Source: Oceanisphaera sp. IT1-181 (GTDB taxonomy: Bacteria; Pseudomonadota; Gammaproteobacteria; Enterobacterales; Aeromonadaceae). Taken from it: a stretch of DNA of 64,000 bases. Positions 35,825 through 44,315 of this stretch are shown one piece after another. Position 1 is the stretch's first letter. Every line of letters begins with the position of its first letter. The position numbers and the translations under genes were made by a program. The DNA is taken from the NCBI RefSeq assembly GCF_033807535.1, contig NZ_CP136856.1, positions 1,049,001-1,113,000 on the forward strand, in the 5' to 3' direction. A model generated the notes under the pieces. That model did no database searches. It was not told the origin of the DNA and was given only the letters and a program-made list of their open reading frames with translations.

Positions 35825-36175
35825 ATGGTAGAAGAAACCATTTTCAGTAAAATTATCCGTAAAGAAATTCCCGCTGACATTCTGTATCAAGATGACTTAG
35901 TGACGGCGTTTGCTGATATCGCGCCTCAGGCTCCCACGCATGTACTGATCATTCCTAATGTGTTGATCCCCACGGTTAACGATGTCACCGCCGAGCATGA
36001 GCAGGCCTTAGGCCGCTTATTTACCGTGGCGCGCAAGTTGGCCAGTGAGGCGGGCATTGATGAAAGCGGTTATCGATTAATCATGAACTGCAACCGCGAC
36101 AGTGGCCAAGAGGTCTACCATATTCATATGCATTTGCTGGGTGGTCGTTGTTTGGGACCGCTGCTGGCGAAGTAG
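35825..36175 (+). CDS. hinT: HIT family purine nucleoside phosphoramidase HinT
   Basis: 116 residues, typical for HinT, with IFSKIIRKEIPADILYQDD at the N-terminus and the histidine triad in VYHIHMHLLGGR. It hydrolyses adenosine phosphoramidates. The start at 35825 follows AAGGAGCTTTTTC; the open frame further upstream (from 35723) has no supporting site. It heads the hinT-lpoB-thiK-nagZ-ndh run conserved with enterobacteria, here without ycfL and ycfP. Confidence 0.95.
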   Translation: MVEETIFSKIIRKEIPADILYQDDLVTAFADIAPQAPTHVLIIPNVLIPTVNDVTAEHEQALGRLFTVARKLASEAGIDESGYRLIMNCNRDSGQEVYHIHMHLLGGRCLGPLLAK

Positions 36176-36281
36176 CTCTCGCTAAAAAACTAGGTTAAAA
36201 GCGTAGGTTAAAAAACTAAGTTAACAAAAATAAGTTAGCCAAAATAAGACCTCTCCCTCTGTGAGCCAATTAAGGAAGCTT

Positions 36282-36899
36282 ATGAATCCGTTTCGCTTAA
36301 CAATAATGCTGGCCAGCTCGCTCGCCTTAGCTGCCTGTACTATGCCCAATCCGTATTCTTCGCAGCCTGCGCCGGTTAAACCCAGCCGGCCCACGCCTAC
36401 TACGCCCACCAAACCCACTCAGCCGCTGCCACCGCCCGTGGTAAAGCCGCCAGTGATTGAGATGCCCTCGGCACCGCCGAGCCCCATCCCTGAAATGCGC
36501 AGTGAAGACTTAAGCTATTTAGTCGACGGTCTGGCCAATAAGTTAAAAGGCAGCTCAGCCATTAACGAAGTACAAGGCCCGGTATTGCTCGATAACATCA
36601 GTAATCAAGCGGGTGGCCCGATTGATACTAATGGCTTAACGGCTCGCTTAAAAAGCAATTTAAGCGGTAAGTTTAACTTCGCCGATGGCGCCAAGGTGAG
36701 TAGCCTGCGCGAACAGTTGGCCTATCAAGGTGGCCGCGCCGACATTGCTTCGCTGGTGCGCTTAGGTAAGCAAAGTGGGGCGGATTATTTGCTGTCTACC
36801 ACTTTAAGTCGCAATGGCGCTAACTTGGCGTTAAAAGGGCAGCTGATGGAGCTGGCCAGTGGCGAGGTACTCTGGTCTGACAGTGTGAGTGGACGCTAA
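36282..36899 (+). CDS. lpoB: Penicillin-binding protein activator LpoB
   Basis: About 205 residues. The lipoprotein signal ends in LAAC. A Pro-rich linker follows (about residues 30-70, PTPTTPTKPTQPLPPPV), then the LpoB domain (VQGPVLLDNISNQAGGPIDTNGLTARL, FNFADGAKVSSLREQLAYQGG, GADYLLSTTLSRNGANLALKG). LpoB is an outer-membrane lipoprotein that reaches through the murein and stimulates PBP1b. Start 36282 has AAGGAAG upstream. The gene overlaps thiK by eleven bases. Confidence 0.93.
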   Translation: MNPFRLTIMLASSLALAACTMPNPYSSQPAPVKPSRPTPTTPTKPTQPLPPPVVKPPVIEMPSAPPSPIPEMRSEDLSYLVDGLANKLKGSSAINEVQGPVLLDNISNQAGGPIDTNGLTARLKSNLSGKFNFADGAKVSSLREQLAYQGGRADIASLVRLGKQSGADYLLSTTLSRNGANLALKGQLMELASGEVLWSDSVSGR

Positions 36900-37737
36900 T
36901 TTACTGGCGGAGTTGCTGCCTGCTCAGTTTCAGGGGCAGCTTACGCCGTTAGCTGGCGGGCTTACCAATCACAGTTGGCGGTTAGATGCCCCTCAACAAA
37001 GCTATTGGCTGCGTATGGGCAATACGCACAGTGAAAGCTTGGGAATTAATCGTGGCCAAGAATTAGTGGCGCACCAAGCGGCGGCAGATGCGGACTTGGC
37101 GCCGCTTATTCATTATGCCAAGCCTGAGTTGGGGATCTTGCTATTAGACTGGTTGCCAGAGTCTGACTGGGAGCTGTTAGTGGGCGAGTCACATCAAGAC
37201 TGCGCTCCTAATTTAGCGCTCTTGATGGGTAAAGTGGCGCAATTACACCAGCTAACGCCAGTGCTTAATGCCTTGAGCTTAAATGAGCAGGCAGAGCATT
37301 ATTTACGCCAGTTAAGTCCGCTTTCTGCTGAGCACCAGCATTATGCGCGCTGTTTTGAGCAGGCAAACCTTAATCTCGACTACTCACCGGTGTTTTGTCA
37401 TCACGATCTTAATGCGGCCAATGTGCTGGGCGCGCGACCGTGGTTAATTGATTGGGAATACGCCGCTTTTGGGGATGCCGCTTTTGAACTGGCGGTGATC
37501 GCCGACAGTTTTAAGCTGAGCGAGCAGGGTGTACGACAATTGTTAGCGGATTACAATGCCGCCGGCGGTGAGGTAAGTTACGCGCGTTTTCAGGCGCGCC
37601 GGCCTTGGGTACAATGGCTGACTCTGCTGTGGGCTGCACTGCAATATCAATACACAGGGCAGTCAGATTATCGCCTGCTACAAGAGCAAGCCACCCGCCA
37701 GTTAGCGCATGATTTAGCAGATTTTCAGGCTCGCTAA
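36889..37737 (+). CDS. thiK: Thiamine kinase-like phosphotransferase
   Basis: 282 residues with a choline/aminoglycoside kinase fold: LAGGLTNHSWRLDA near the N-terminus, the catalytic loop VFCHHDLNAANVLG and the metal site WLIDWEYAAFGDAAFEL. Its position between lpoB and nagZ matches ycfN/thiK, which phosphorylates thiamine. It starts with GTG overlapping lpoB. Confidence 0.88.
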   Translation: MDANLLAELLPAQFQGQLTPLAGGLTNHSWRLDAPQQSYWLRMGNTHSESLGINRGQELVAHQAAADADLAPLIHYAKPELGILLLDWLPESDWELLVGESHQDCAPNLALLMGKVAQLHQLTPVLNALSLNEQAEHYLRQLSPLSAEHQHYARCFEQANLNLDYSPVFCHHDLNAANVLGARPWLIDWEYAAFGDAAFELAVIADSFKLSEQGVRQLLADYNAAGGEVSYARFQARRPWVQWLTLLWAALQYQYTGQSDYRLLQEQATRQLAHDLADFQAR

Positions 37738-37806
37738 TACTGACTTTCACATTCATATATTATCCACATATTTAGCGCACTTAACCGAGCGCACCATGGA
37801 GTTTCG

Positions 37807-38799
37807 ATGGGCCCCTTTATTCTTGATTTGCACAGTTATGAGCTGGACGGTGAAGAGCGTGAGCTCTTGGCACACCCGACGGTAGGTGGCGTGATATTTT
37901 TTAGTCGTAATTACCATGACAAAGCGCAACTGGCGGCCTTAGTTAAATCGATTCGTGCCGTAAGCCCCGGCTTATTACTGACAGTGGATCATGAAGGTGG
38001 GCGCGTGCAGCGCTTTCGCAACCAATTCTTCCCCTTGCCGGCTCCCGGCTTATTAGCGCAGCACAACGGCAAAGACCGATTATCCCTGCTAGAAGATGCA
38101 GGCTGGTTGATGGCGGCTGAATTATTGGCGCTGGATATCGACGTAAGTTTTGCACCTGTACTGGATTTAGAGCGTGGCTCTGAGGTTATCGGCGATCGCA
38201 GCTTTGGCCAAGATCCCGAGCAGGTTATTGAGCATACGGGTGCCTATATTAAAGGTATGCACAATGCCGGCATGGCCGCCGTGGCCAAGCACTTTCCTGG
38301 GCACGGCAGTGTGCGGGCCGACTCCCACAAAGAAAGCCCGGTGGATGAACGGGACTTTCATGCCATAGCCGAGCTGGATATGGCGCCGTTTAAGACTTTA
38401 ATTAGCCAAGACTTAGTGCAAGGCATAATGCCGGCCCATGTAATTTATGCGGCGGTGGACGCCAACCCGGCGGGTTTTTCTGAGTTTTGGCTTAAGCAAG
38501 TGTTACGCCAGCAGCTCGGCTTTAAAGGTTTAATCTTTAGTGATGATTTAACCATGGAAGGGGCGGCAGTGGTGGGCGGTTATGCACAACGTGCGCACAG
38601 TGCGCTACAGGCTGGTTGCGACTTATTGCTGGCTTGTAATCACCGAAAAGGCGCCATTGAGATTATCGAAGCTTTGCCCCATGATCTGAACTGCGACTTT
38701 TCTGCGTTACGCGGGTCTATGGCTAAAGGTGGCGATATAATGCGCAGTGCACAATGGCGCGCGGCCAGTGAGCGGATGCAACGCTTTCTTGATCGCTAG
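37807..38799 (+). CDS. nagZ: Beta-N-acetylhexosaminidase NagZ
   Basis: 330 residues, GH3 family. Clear motifs are LLTVDHEGGRVQRFR, VAKHFPGHGSVRADSHKESP (His/Asp pair that works as acid/base) and FSDDLTMEGAAVVGGY (nucleophile Asp). NagZ trims GlcNAc from anhydro-muropeptides in cell-wall recycling in the cytoplasm. Confidence 0.95.
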   Translation: MGPFILDLHSYELDGEERELLAHPTVGGVIFFSRNYHDKAQLAALVKSIRAVSPGLLLTVDHEGGRVQRFRNQFFPLPAPGLLAQHNGKDRLSLLEDAGWLMAAELLALDIDVSFAPVLDLERGSEVIGDRSFGQDPEQVIEHTGAYIKGMHNAGMAAVAKHFPGHGSVRADSHKESPVDERDFHAIAELDMAPFKTLISQDLVQGIMPAHVIYAAVDANPAGFSEFWLKQVLRQQLGFKGLIFSDDLTMEGAAVVGGYAQRAHSALQAGCDLLLACNHRKGAIEIIEALPHDLNCDFSALRGSMAKGGDIMRSAQWRAASERMQRFLDR

Positions 38800-38936
38800 T
38801 CAGTACTATTAGCCAGTACTATTAGTTAGCATTATTAGCCAGCACGATTAGCTGCGAACGGGTGGCAAGCAGAGTACAAAAAAACGCCCGATAAACGCTA
38901 AAAAATAATGATCCCGAATGTATTTTATGCAAAGAT
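38800..38936. repeat. Short degenerate tandem repeat after nagZ
   Basis: At 38801-38850 a CAGTACTATTAGC-like unit is repeated about four times with changes (CAGTACTATTAGC, CAGTACTATTAG, CATTATTAGC, CAGCACGATTAGC). No gene or clear terminator is visible. Confidence 0.6.
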
Positions 38937-38962
38937 AAAGTTGTGATCTAGATCACAACTTT
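38937..38962. promoter_or_regulatory. Perfect palindromic CRP-type site before ndh
   Basis: A 26-base perfect palindrome centred on GTGATCTAGATCAC. Its core fits the CRP consensus TGTGA-N6-TCACA exactly, and it also resembles an FNR box. It lies about 145 bases before the ndh start. It could also form an RNA hairpin followed by TTTT, so termination of nagZ transcription is a second possible role. Confidence 0.75.
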
Positions 38963-39107
38963 TTGCCTTTCCTGTTAGAGTAAGCCCCTCAACAGAATCT
39001 ACAGTTATAACCATATCCGTTCAGCTGGCAGCCAGTTAGCGCTACTAGCACAACCCCGAGTGCGCTTATAACCCTAGGTTTTACTATCTTGTTTAAGGAC
39101 CAGATAA

Positions 39108-40400
39108 ATGACGAAGATTATCGTAGTGGGCGGCGGTGCCGGTGGGCTGGAATTAGTGACTAAGTTAGGTCGCAAATTAGGGCGTAAAGGTAAAGCCGAG
39201 GTGATATTAGTAGACAGAAACCGCACCCACTTATGGAAGCCTCTACTACACGAAGTGGCCGCTGGCGCCATGGACGCGGGCATAGATGGCCTTAGCTATC
39301 GCTCCCACGCCCATAACCACGGTTTTAGCTTTCACCTAGGCTCACTGAGCAACCTAGATCGCGAGCAAAAAACCATTACTCTGGCGGCCATGCTGGATGA
39401 AAGCGGCAAGCCGATGTTGTCGGAGCGTACCTTAGAATACGATATCTTAGTGCTGGCGATAGGCTCAGTATCTAACGACTTTGGTACCAAGGGCGTGAGT
39501 GAGCATTGTATTTTTCTCGACCGTCCGCAACAGGCTGAGCATTTTCATGACGAGCTGATGAACCGCTTTATGCAGTATGTAGAGGGTGAGTTAGGCAGCG
39601 ATAAAGTGGAGATCGCCATCGTCGGCGCCGGTGCTACTGGAGTTGAGTTATCCGCCGAGTTATATAACGCGGTCGAACACTTAAGCGCGTACGGTTTTGA
39701 TCACCTAGATCCGGACTGCCTACGCTTAACCCTAGTGGAAGCAGGCCCGCGCATACTGCCGGCACTGCCAGATCGTCTCGCGGGCATGGCACAAAAAGAA
39801 TTGCGTGAGCTAGGTGTAGACGTGCGCACCAATACCATGGTGGTGGAAGCCACAGATAAGGGGCTGATCACCAAAGATGGCGAGCTTATCCCCGCCACTC
39901 TTATGGTGTGGGCGGCGGGTATTAAAGCTCCCGATTTCTTAAAAGACATTGGTGGTCTTGAAAACAATCGCAACAACCAGCTCATCGTAAACGGCACGCT
40001 GCAAACTACGCGTGATGACAGCATTTTCGTGATTGGTGATTGCGCCTATTGCATGCAAGAAGACGGTAAAGCGGTACCGCCGCGTGCCCAGTCTGCTCAC
40101 CAAATGGCGAGCATGACGCATCGTAATATTTTGGCGTTATTAAATAATAAGCCCCTGAAAACCTATATCTATAAAGATTATGGTTCTTTGGTCAATCTCA
40201 GCCGCTACACCACGGTAGGCTCCTTAATGGGCAGCCTAATGCGCGGTACCATGATGGTCGAAGGCCTGTTTGCGCGGGTCGTATATATGTCTTTATACCG
40301 TATGCACCAAGTGGCGCTACACGGCTATATTCGCACCGGCCTGATGATGTTCGTAGGGCGAATTAACCGCTTACTGCGCCCGAAATTGAAATTGCATTAA
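39108..40400 (+). CDS. ndh: Type II NADH dehydrogenase
   Basis: 430 residues. FAD site VVGGGAGGLELVTKLG, NADH site IVGAGATGVELSAELY, and IFVIGDCAYCMQEDGKAVPPRAQSAHQMA. The C-terminal amphipathic part (GRINRLLRPKLKLH) is for membrane attachment. It oxidises NADH and reduces quinone without pumping protons. The upstream CRP/FNR-like palindrome suggests catabolic or oxygen-linked control, as is known for enterobacterial ndh. Confidence 0.95.
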   Translation: MTKIIVVGGGAGGLELVTKLGRKLGRKGKAEVILVDRNRTHLWKPLLHEVAAGAMDAGIDGLSYRSHAHNHGFSFHLGSLSNLDREQKTITLAAMLDESGKPMLSERTLEYDILVLAIGSVSNDFGTKGVSEHCIFLDRPQQAEHFHDELMNRFMQYVEGELGSDKVEIAIVGAGATGVELSAELYNAVEHLSAYGFDHLDPDCLRLTLVEAGPRILPALPDRLAGMAQKELRELGVDVRTNTMVVEATDKGLITKDGELIPATLMVWAAGIKAPDFLKDIGGLENNRNNQLIVNGTLQTTRDDSIFVIGDCAYCMQEDGKAVPPRAQSAHQMASMTHRNILALLNNKPLKTYIYKDYGSLVNLSRYTTVGSLMGSLMRGTMMVEGLFARVVYMSLYRMHQVALHGYIRTGLMMFVGRINRLLRPKLKLH

Positions 40401-40427
40401 CAGCTAGCACCCAGCACCCAGCTAAAT

Positions 40428-40463
40428 AAAACCCCCGAACCTGATGGTCCGGGGGTTTTATTG
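40428..40463 (+). terminator. Terminator of ndh
   Basis: AAAACCCCCG and CGGGGGTTTT form a strong stem with a loop of about twelve bases, followed by ATTG. The A-run on the other side may make it work in both directions. Confidence 0.9.
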
Positions 40464-40518
40464 TTTGTACACGGTGTTTGTCGTGAGCCGTCTTCCTGAC
40501 GCAGGTCAGGATCTCGAT

Positions 40519-40600
40519 TTAGTCTTAGTCTTAGTCTTAGTCTTAGTCTTAGTCTTAGTCTTAGTCTTAGTCTTAGTCTTAGTCTTAGTCTTAGTCTTAG
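40519..40600. repeat. Hexanucleotide TTAGTC microsatellite
   Basis: Thirteen perfect tandem copies of TTAGTC plus TTAG, 82 bases with no interruption, between the ends of the convergent ndh and GNAT genes. Confidence 0.97.
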
Positions 40601-40659
40601 TTCTTCGGCTCGGCATCACTTAGCCCAAGCCACTTAGCTCACTAACTGCGGTGCGCTCA

Positions 40660-41100
40660 CTAGCGCAGGTTCGCTACCTTAGTGGCCATTTTCACATACG
40701 CCACTTCACTCTTATAAAAACGATCACCCTCTACTTGCATACCAAATCGTTGATAAAAACCGATGGCGGATTCTCGTGCATCACACCAAAAGTAACTGAG
40801 CTTGGCTTGTTTAAGGTAAGCAAAAATAGCGCTTAACACTTGAGTGCCTACGCCTTGGCCTTGAAACTGGGGCAAGGTGGCGTATTTGCGCAGTCGTGCC
40901 TGCTCGCCCTCAATAAATACTGAGGCGACACACACCAAGGTATCGTCAATAAAGCCACCAAAGTGTTGGCCTGCAGCGTCGTTTTCTACCTGTGAGAAAG
41001 CCGGCGGTCTATCGGGCCACAGCACCAGGTGGCGCACAGGTATGGTTTGTTGCCAGTCAATTTGGCGAATAGTTAAGTTGGGTTGTAGCCTAGGCTGCAT
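40660..41100 (-). CDS. GNAT family N-acetyltransferase
   Basis: 146 residues. Core motif LPQFQGQGVGTQVLSAIFAY (the R/Q-x-x-G-x-G/A acetyl-CoA loop), then YFWCDARESAIGFYQRFGMQVEGDRFYKSE, as in many small acetyltransferases. The substrate is unknown. It is the last gene before the microsatellite and may be cotranscribed with the DUF2059 gene upstream. Confidence 0.9.
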   Translation of the reverse strand: MQPRLQPNLTIRQIDWQQTIPVRHLVLWPDRPPAFSQVENDAAGQHFGGFIDDTLVCVASVFIEGEQARLRKYATLPQFQGQGVGTQVLSAIFAYLKQAKLSYFWCDARESAIGFYQRFGMQVEGDRFYKSEVAYVKMATKVANLR

Positions 41101-41125
41101 TGCTTGGATCCTTTACTCACAGTTT

Positions 41126-41617
41126 TTATACCTTAAAAATGCCTTCTTCTTGAAAGCGGTTCATAATACGTTGTTGTATTTTAGGTGCTAATTCTAAGCC
41201 AAATTGCTGGCCCGCCTGCACGGCTTCTTCTGAGATAGTCGGCAGTACTTTCAGCATTTTTTTACCCAGCACAGTGTTATTGAAGTCGATCATTTGCTGC
41301 AGCTCCTCTAACGTAAAATTTTTACTGTAAATGGGATGCATCATTTTATGGAATTGGCCATTAATGACTAACTCTTCGTTGATCAGTGCTAGGCTTTCTT
41401 CTTCGATAATGGCGAATGCTTTGGGATTAATGCTGGGCTGAGACTGTTGTAACATATGACTCATCTGCTGGGAAAAGGCACTGGAAAACTGATTGCCCAT
41501 CTCAATGGCGGATTGACCGGTCTGCTCGAGCAAAGTGTCTATTAATTTTATTTTTGTGGCCGAGATATTATCGGCCGCAAAAACTTGCACCGACCACATA
41601 CAGACTAAAACGCTCAC
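41126..41617 (-). CDS. DUF2059 periplasmic protein with frameshifted signal peptide
   Basis: 163 residues. The DUF2059 helix pair is seen in FTLEELQQMIDFNNTVLGKKMLKVLPTISEE. The function is not known. As it stands the frame begins GTG-AGC with no ribosome site. An ATG at 41636 behind AAGAAGGATC would give a textbook signal peptide (MKKSLLVSVLVCMWSVQVFA) if one base of the seven-base run at 41627-41633 were removed. With seven, the signal peptide frame misses the body of the protein by one. Confidence 0.8.
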   Translation of the reverse strand: MSVLVCMWSVQVFAADNISATKIKLIDTLLEQTGQSAIEMGNQFSSAFSQQMSHMLQQSQPSINPKAFAIIEEESLALINEELVINGQFHKMMHPIYSKNFTLEELQQMIDFNNTVLGKKMLKVLPTISEEAVQAGQQFGLELAPKIQQRIMNRFQEEGIFKV

Positions 41618-41636
41618 TAACAGTGATTTTTTTCAT

Positions 41637-41951
41637 AAAAGATCCTTCTTTGAGATGAAGTTTTTCGGTGATGCTTAAATTTATGCAGATCTTGATATTG
41701 TAGGCAATAAATTAGGTGAAGATAAGTAATTAATATATGTTAAATTTATAATGGTAATTAATTGTTATATTTAAAATCACTATTAATAAATAAACAAGTA
41801 TTCAGGAAGTAAGCATTCGGGTAGCAAGTATTAACATATAGCTCTCACTATTAATTTTATGATGGCACATTGAGCGATTATTAGTTTGAATAAACAACCC
41901 GCGAGCCGTTAAGCCCGCGAATTGTTTCTGCCTCAGTTACTAACTAATGAC
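41637..41951. other. AT-rich intergenic region
   Basis: About 315 bases, very AT-rich at 41690-41800, no gene. The right part holds the terminator of the following minus-strand gene, and the left end the promoter of the DUF2059 gene. Confidence 0.6.
41893..41928 (-). terminator. Terminator of the baeRF-like gene (copy 1)
   Basis: On the minus strand AACAATTCGCGGGC pairs (with G-U pairs) with GCTCGCGGGTTGTT, then TATTC. It lies 24 bases after the stop codon. Confidence 0.6.
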
Positions 41952-43070
41952 TTAAATGGGGTAGCGGGCAATCGCGGCTAAGTCGTGGCCGCCTGGAATA
42001 TCCGCTTTCCGTACCGCCATTACCTTAGCGCCGGTGCGCAGTGCTCGGCAGCTAATTTCATCGACCACGCCATAATTGATGGTATCGCCTTCACCGGCAA
42101 AGCTCACCGCACCGGTTTCTTCATCTATATAACCCTGCACCACACCGTCAATATCCACCAATAAACGCTCTATGCCGCCAAAGGTAGCCAGGCGCGCCGC
42201 ATCTGAAATATCGTTGGTGGTACGCTTTTGGCCGGTGCGCTCGGTAAATAAACGCTGAAAATCGTCAATCAAGCTTTGATAATGAGCGTCTAGCACGGGC
42301 CGTGCCGCCGTGGCTAACTCAGCTGGGCTTAAATGATCTGGGTTGCCAACAATACTGGAAGGTAACACCTGTAAGCGAGTCAGTGAGCGAAATATGCCAT
42401 CGAGTGGTTGCGTGGCAGCCAACACTAACGGATGGTGAGAATGCAGGGTAAAGGGCCGTAATGCGGCATTAATTTTGCGCACATAGTTTGCCAAGTAAGC
42501 ATGATGGGCTTGTCCGCTGGGTTTGTGGTCTTTACCGCTAGAGTCTTTATCGGCCACGTGATTGGTGGCGTCCGCCGCATTATCAGGCAGGTTGGGCACC
42601 ACTACCTCTTTGGCCGGTAAATCTGGAGACACTTGAATTAAACGCACCGCATTTTCTGACAGCGCCAGAATATAAGCCGTATGCGAAAACGTCACCGCTC
42701 GCAGTAATGGTTTAAGGTGAAATCGGTCCGACACTTCCACAATACTCTGTAGCTTGTTGGCCAAGCGATAGGTGCGCAGTGACTCAGGCGTGGCCAAAAT
42801 GGCGAGGCTGTTTGCTTGGTAATCCCAAAACCCTTTATCGGCTAACAAGCCATCAAACTGTTGCTGCAACTGCTGAATACGGCGCTTTTCAATGCCAGCG
42901 ACCTCCAGTTGTTTGATGGCTTTCTTGATCAAGTTATTAAGCGTGACCCGAGTTTGTTCGGTTTCACGGCTAATAGGAGTGGTGGCTAAGTAGATAGAGA
43001 TGCTCGCATCTGAGCGTAGTAGATTAAGGTTGCCGACTTCTTCGACACTGGGCATGTCTAAGTAATACAT
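41952..43070 (-). CDS. Bacterial eRF1-like (baeRF) family protein, copy 1
   Basis: 372 residues starting MYYLDMPSVEEVGNLNLLRS, with GGAGG upstream. Features are ISIYLATTPISRETEQTRVTLNNL near the N-terminus, LAILATPESLRTYRLANKL, and a C-terminal MAVRKADIPGGHDLAAIARYPI. This looks like a bacterial relative of archaeo-eukaryotic release factor domain 1 (baeRF group). Their role is not established; they have been proposed as translation- or ribosome-linked. A close paralogue lies at 55093-56214. Confidence 0.78.
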   Translation of the reverse strand: MYYLDMPSVEEVGNLNLLRSDASISIYLATTPISRETEQTRVTLNNLIKKAIKQLEVAGIEKRRIQQLQQQFDGLLADKGFWDYQANSLAILATPESLRTYRLANKLQSIVEVSDRFHLKPLLRAVTFSHTAYILALSENAVRLIQVSPDLPAKEVVVPNLPDNAADATNHVADKDSSGKDHKPSGQAHHAYLANYVRKINAALRPFTLHSHHPLVLAATQPLDGIFRSLTRLQVLPSSIVGNPDHLSPAELATAARPVLDAHYQSLIDDFQRLFTERTGQKRTTNDISDAARLATFGGIERLLVDIDGVVQGYIDEETGAVSFAGEGDTINYGVVDEISCRALRTGAKVMAVRKADIPGGHDLAAIARYPI

Positions 43071-43206
43071 CAAAAAACCTCCAGCAGGTGACTGAGATTT
43101 AACCATAGCATAATGAAGGCATAACAAAACCCCATTGCCAAATAGGCGATGGCCGCAAAAATAGCTCCTACTAGTAAGGCGCTGCCTATGGTTGAGCGTG
43201 GCCGAT

Positions 43207-43788
43207 TTAGGCGTCTTTAGCCGACTCCGACGCTAGCCGCATAAACTGGCTAAACAGTGGCTCAACCAGATGCATAGAAGAGTTGAGCCTGTGGTCACCG
43301 GGAATTAAATGCAGGCTGCAGTTATGCTGTTCGGCAAAGCGAATGGAATGTGCAGCAGGGATAATATCGTCAGACCAACCGTGCACCACGGCCACAGGTG
43401 CATACTGGCGTTGAGAATTAGGCTGAGCGTTAGGTTGATACTGCTGAACTTGGTAGCCGGGTATATACAAAGCAGGGGCCAGTAAAAATACCCCTGCAAC
43501 CGTTACCGGCTCGCTTGCCTGCTTTGCACTTGTTGGCTTTTCACTTGCCAGCTTTTGAGCCGTAACAAGTGCCACATAACCGCCCATGCTGGAGCCGACC
43601 AGTAGCACCTTGCCGGTCTCTTTTTGTAAGAGCGACACCAACAGCTCAACGCGCTGATCTGGGTCGTCCATGCCACTGTAATCAACACTTTCAACGGCAT
43701 AACCCTGTGCTGTAGCAAGTTCTGCTAGCCTCGCTATCTTACTGCCCCAAGGGCCACTTTCTTTACCGTGCGCAAAGTATACTTTCAT
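43207..43788 (-). CDS. Alpha/beta hydrolase (YqiA-like)
   Basis: 193 residues: oxyanion region VYFAHGKESGPWGSKI, nucleophile elbow LLVGSSMGGYVAL with Ser, Asp in VVHGWSDDIIPA and His in IPGDHRLNS complete the triad. It is a small serine hydrolase or esterase of unknown substrate. A Ser/Ala/Lys/Gln-rich insert of about 20 residues follows the nucleophile. Confidence 0.87.
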   Translation of the reverse strand: MKVYFAHGKESGPWGSKIARLAELATAQGYAVESVDYSGMDDPDQRVELLVSLLQKETGKVLLVGSSMGGYVALVTAQKLASEKPTSAKQASEPVTVAGVFLLAPALYIPGYQVQQYQPNAQPNSQRQYAPVAVVHGWSDDIIPAAHSIRFAEQHNCSLHLIPGDHRLNSSMHLVEPLFSQFMRLASESAKDA

Positions 43789-43853
43789 ATTGAACCCCTT
43801 TTATAGTGCCCATCTTTATGCAACCGCTGACCAGTAGTTTCAGCGAGTGGCGG

Positions 43854-44315
43854 TTATTTATTCGCACTCGTTTCAAACTGCACGGATTCTTTGTGTAAGT
43901 TACGGATCACCACAGTGCCCGCCAGCTTATCGTGCCAACCTTGCTTGCGCTTATCTATGCCTATCCAAATAAAGCCTAGGCCAAAGGGCACGGTTGAGAT
44001 GATGTAGGCGAAGTACCGGCCTATGGCTTGGCCGGTACTCATTTTATTGCCCGTTAGCGCATCTACAATTTCTAGTTTGGTGGCCATTTTACCCGGCGTA
44101 GCTCGGTACTTTAACCAAAACCAGATGGTGCCCACAAAAGGTAATATATAACTAAACAGCAGATCCCAAATTCCATGAATATTTTTATCTTCAATAAAAA
44201 AGGCATCGCCATAGATGAAGAATAAAGGCACCACCGTAATAATAATTAGCACCACCATATCAATCAGTGATGCACCACAGCGGATCCAAAAACCTGCGTA
44301 TTCTTTGTTTTCCAT
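43854..44315 (-). CDS. RDD family membrane protein
   Basis: 153 residues with three membrane segments. The RDD-type start reads AGFWIRCGASLIDMVVLIII. YRATPGKMATKLEIVDALTG and RYFAYIISTVPFGLGFIWI follow, then GWHDKLAGTVVIR. The function is unknown; some RDD proteins are linked to Na+/H+ or Li+ transport. It is divergent from the nap operon. Confidence 0.87.
   Translation of the reverse strand: MENKEYAGFWIRCGASLIDMVVLIIITVVPLFFIYGDAFFIEDKNIHGIWDLLFSYILPFVGTIWFWLKYRATPGKMATKLEIVDALTGNKMSTGQAIGRYFAYIISTVPFGLGFIWIGIDKRKQGWHDKLAGTVVIRNLHKESVQFETSANK

Noticed and set aside
40519..40600. Possible CRISPR array
   Set aside because: It is a pure 6-base tandem repeat with no spacers.
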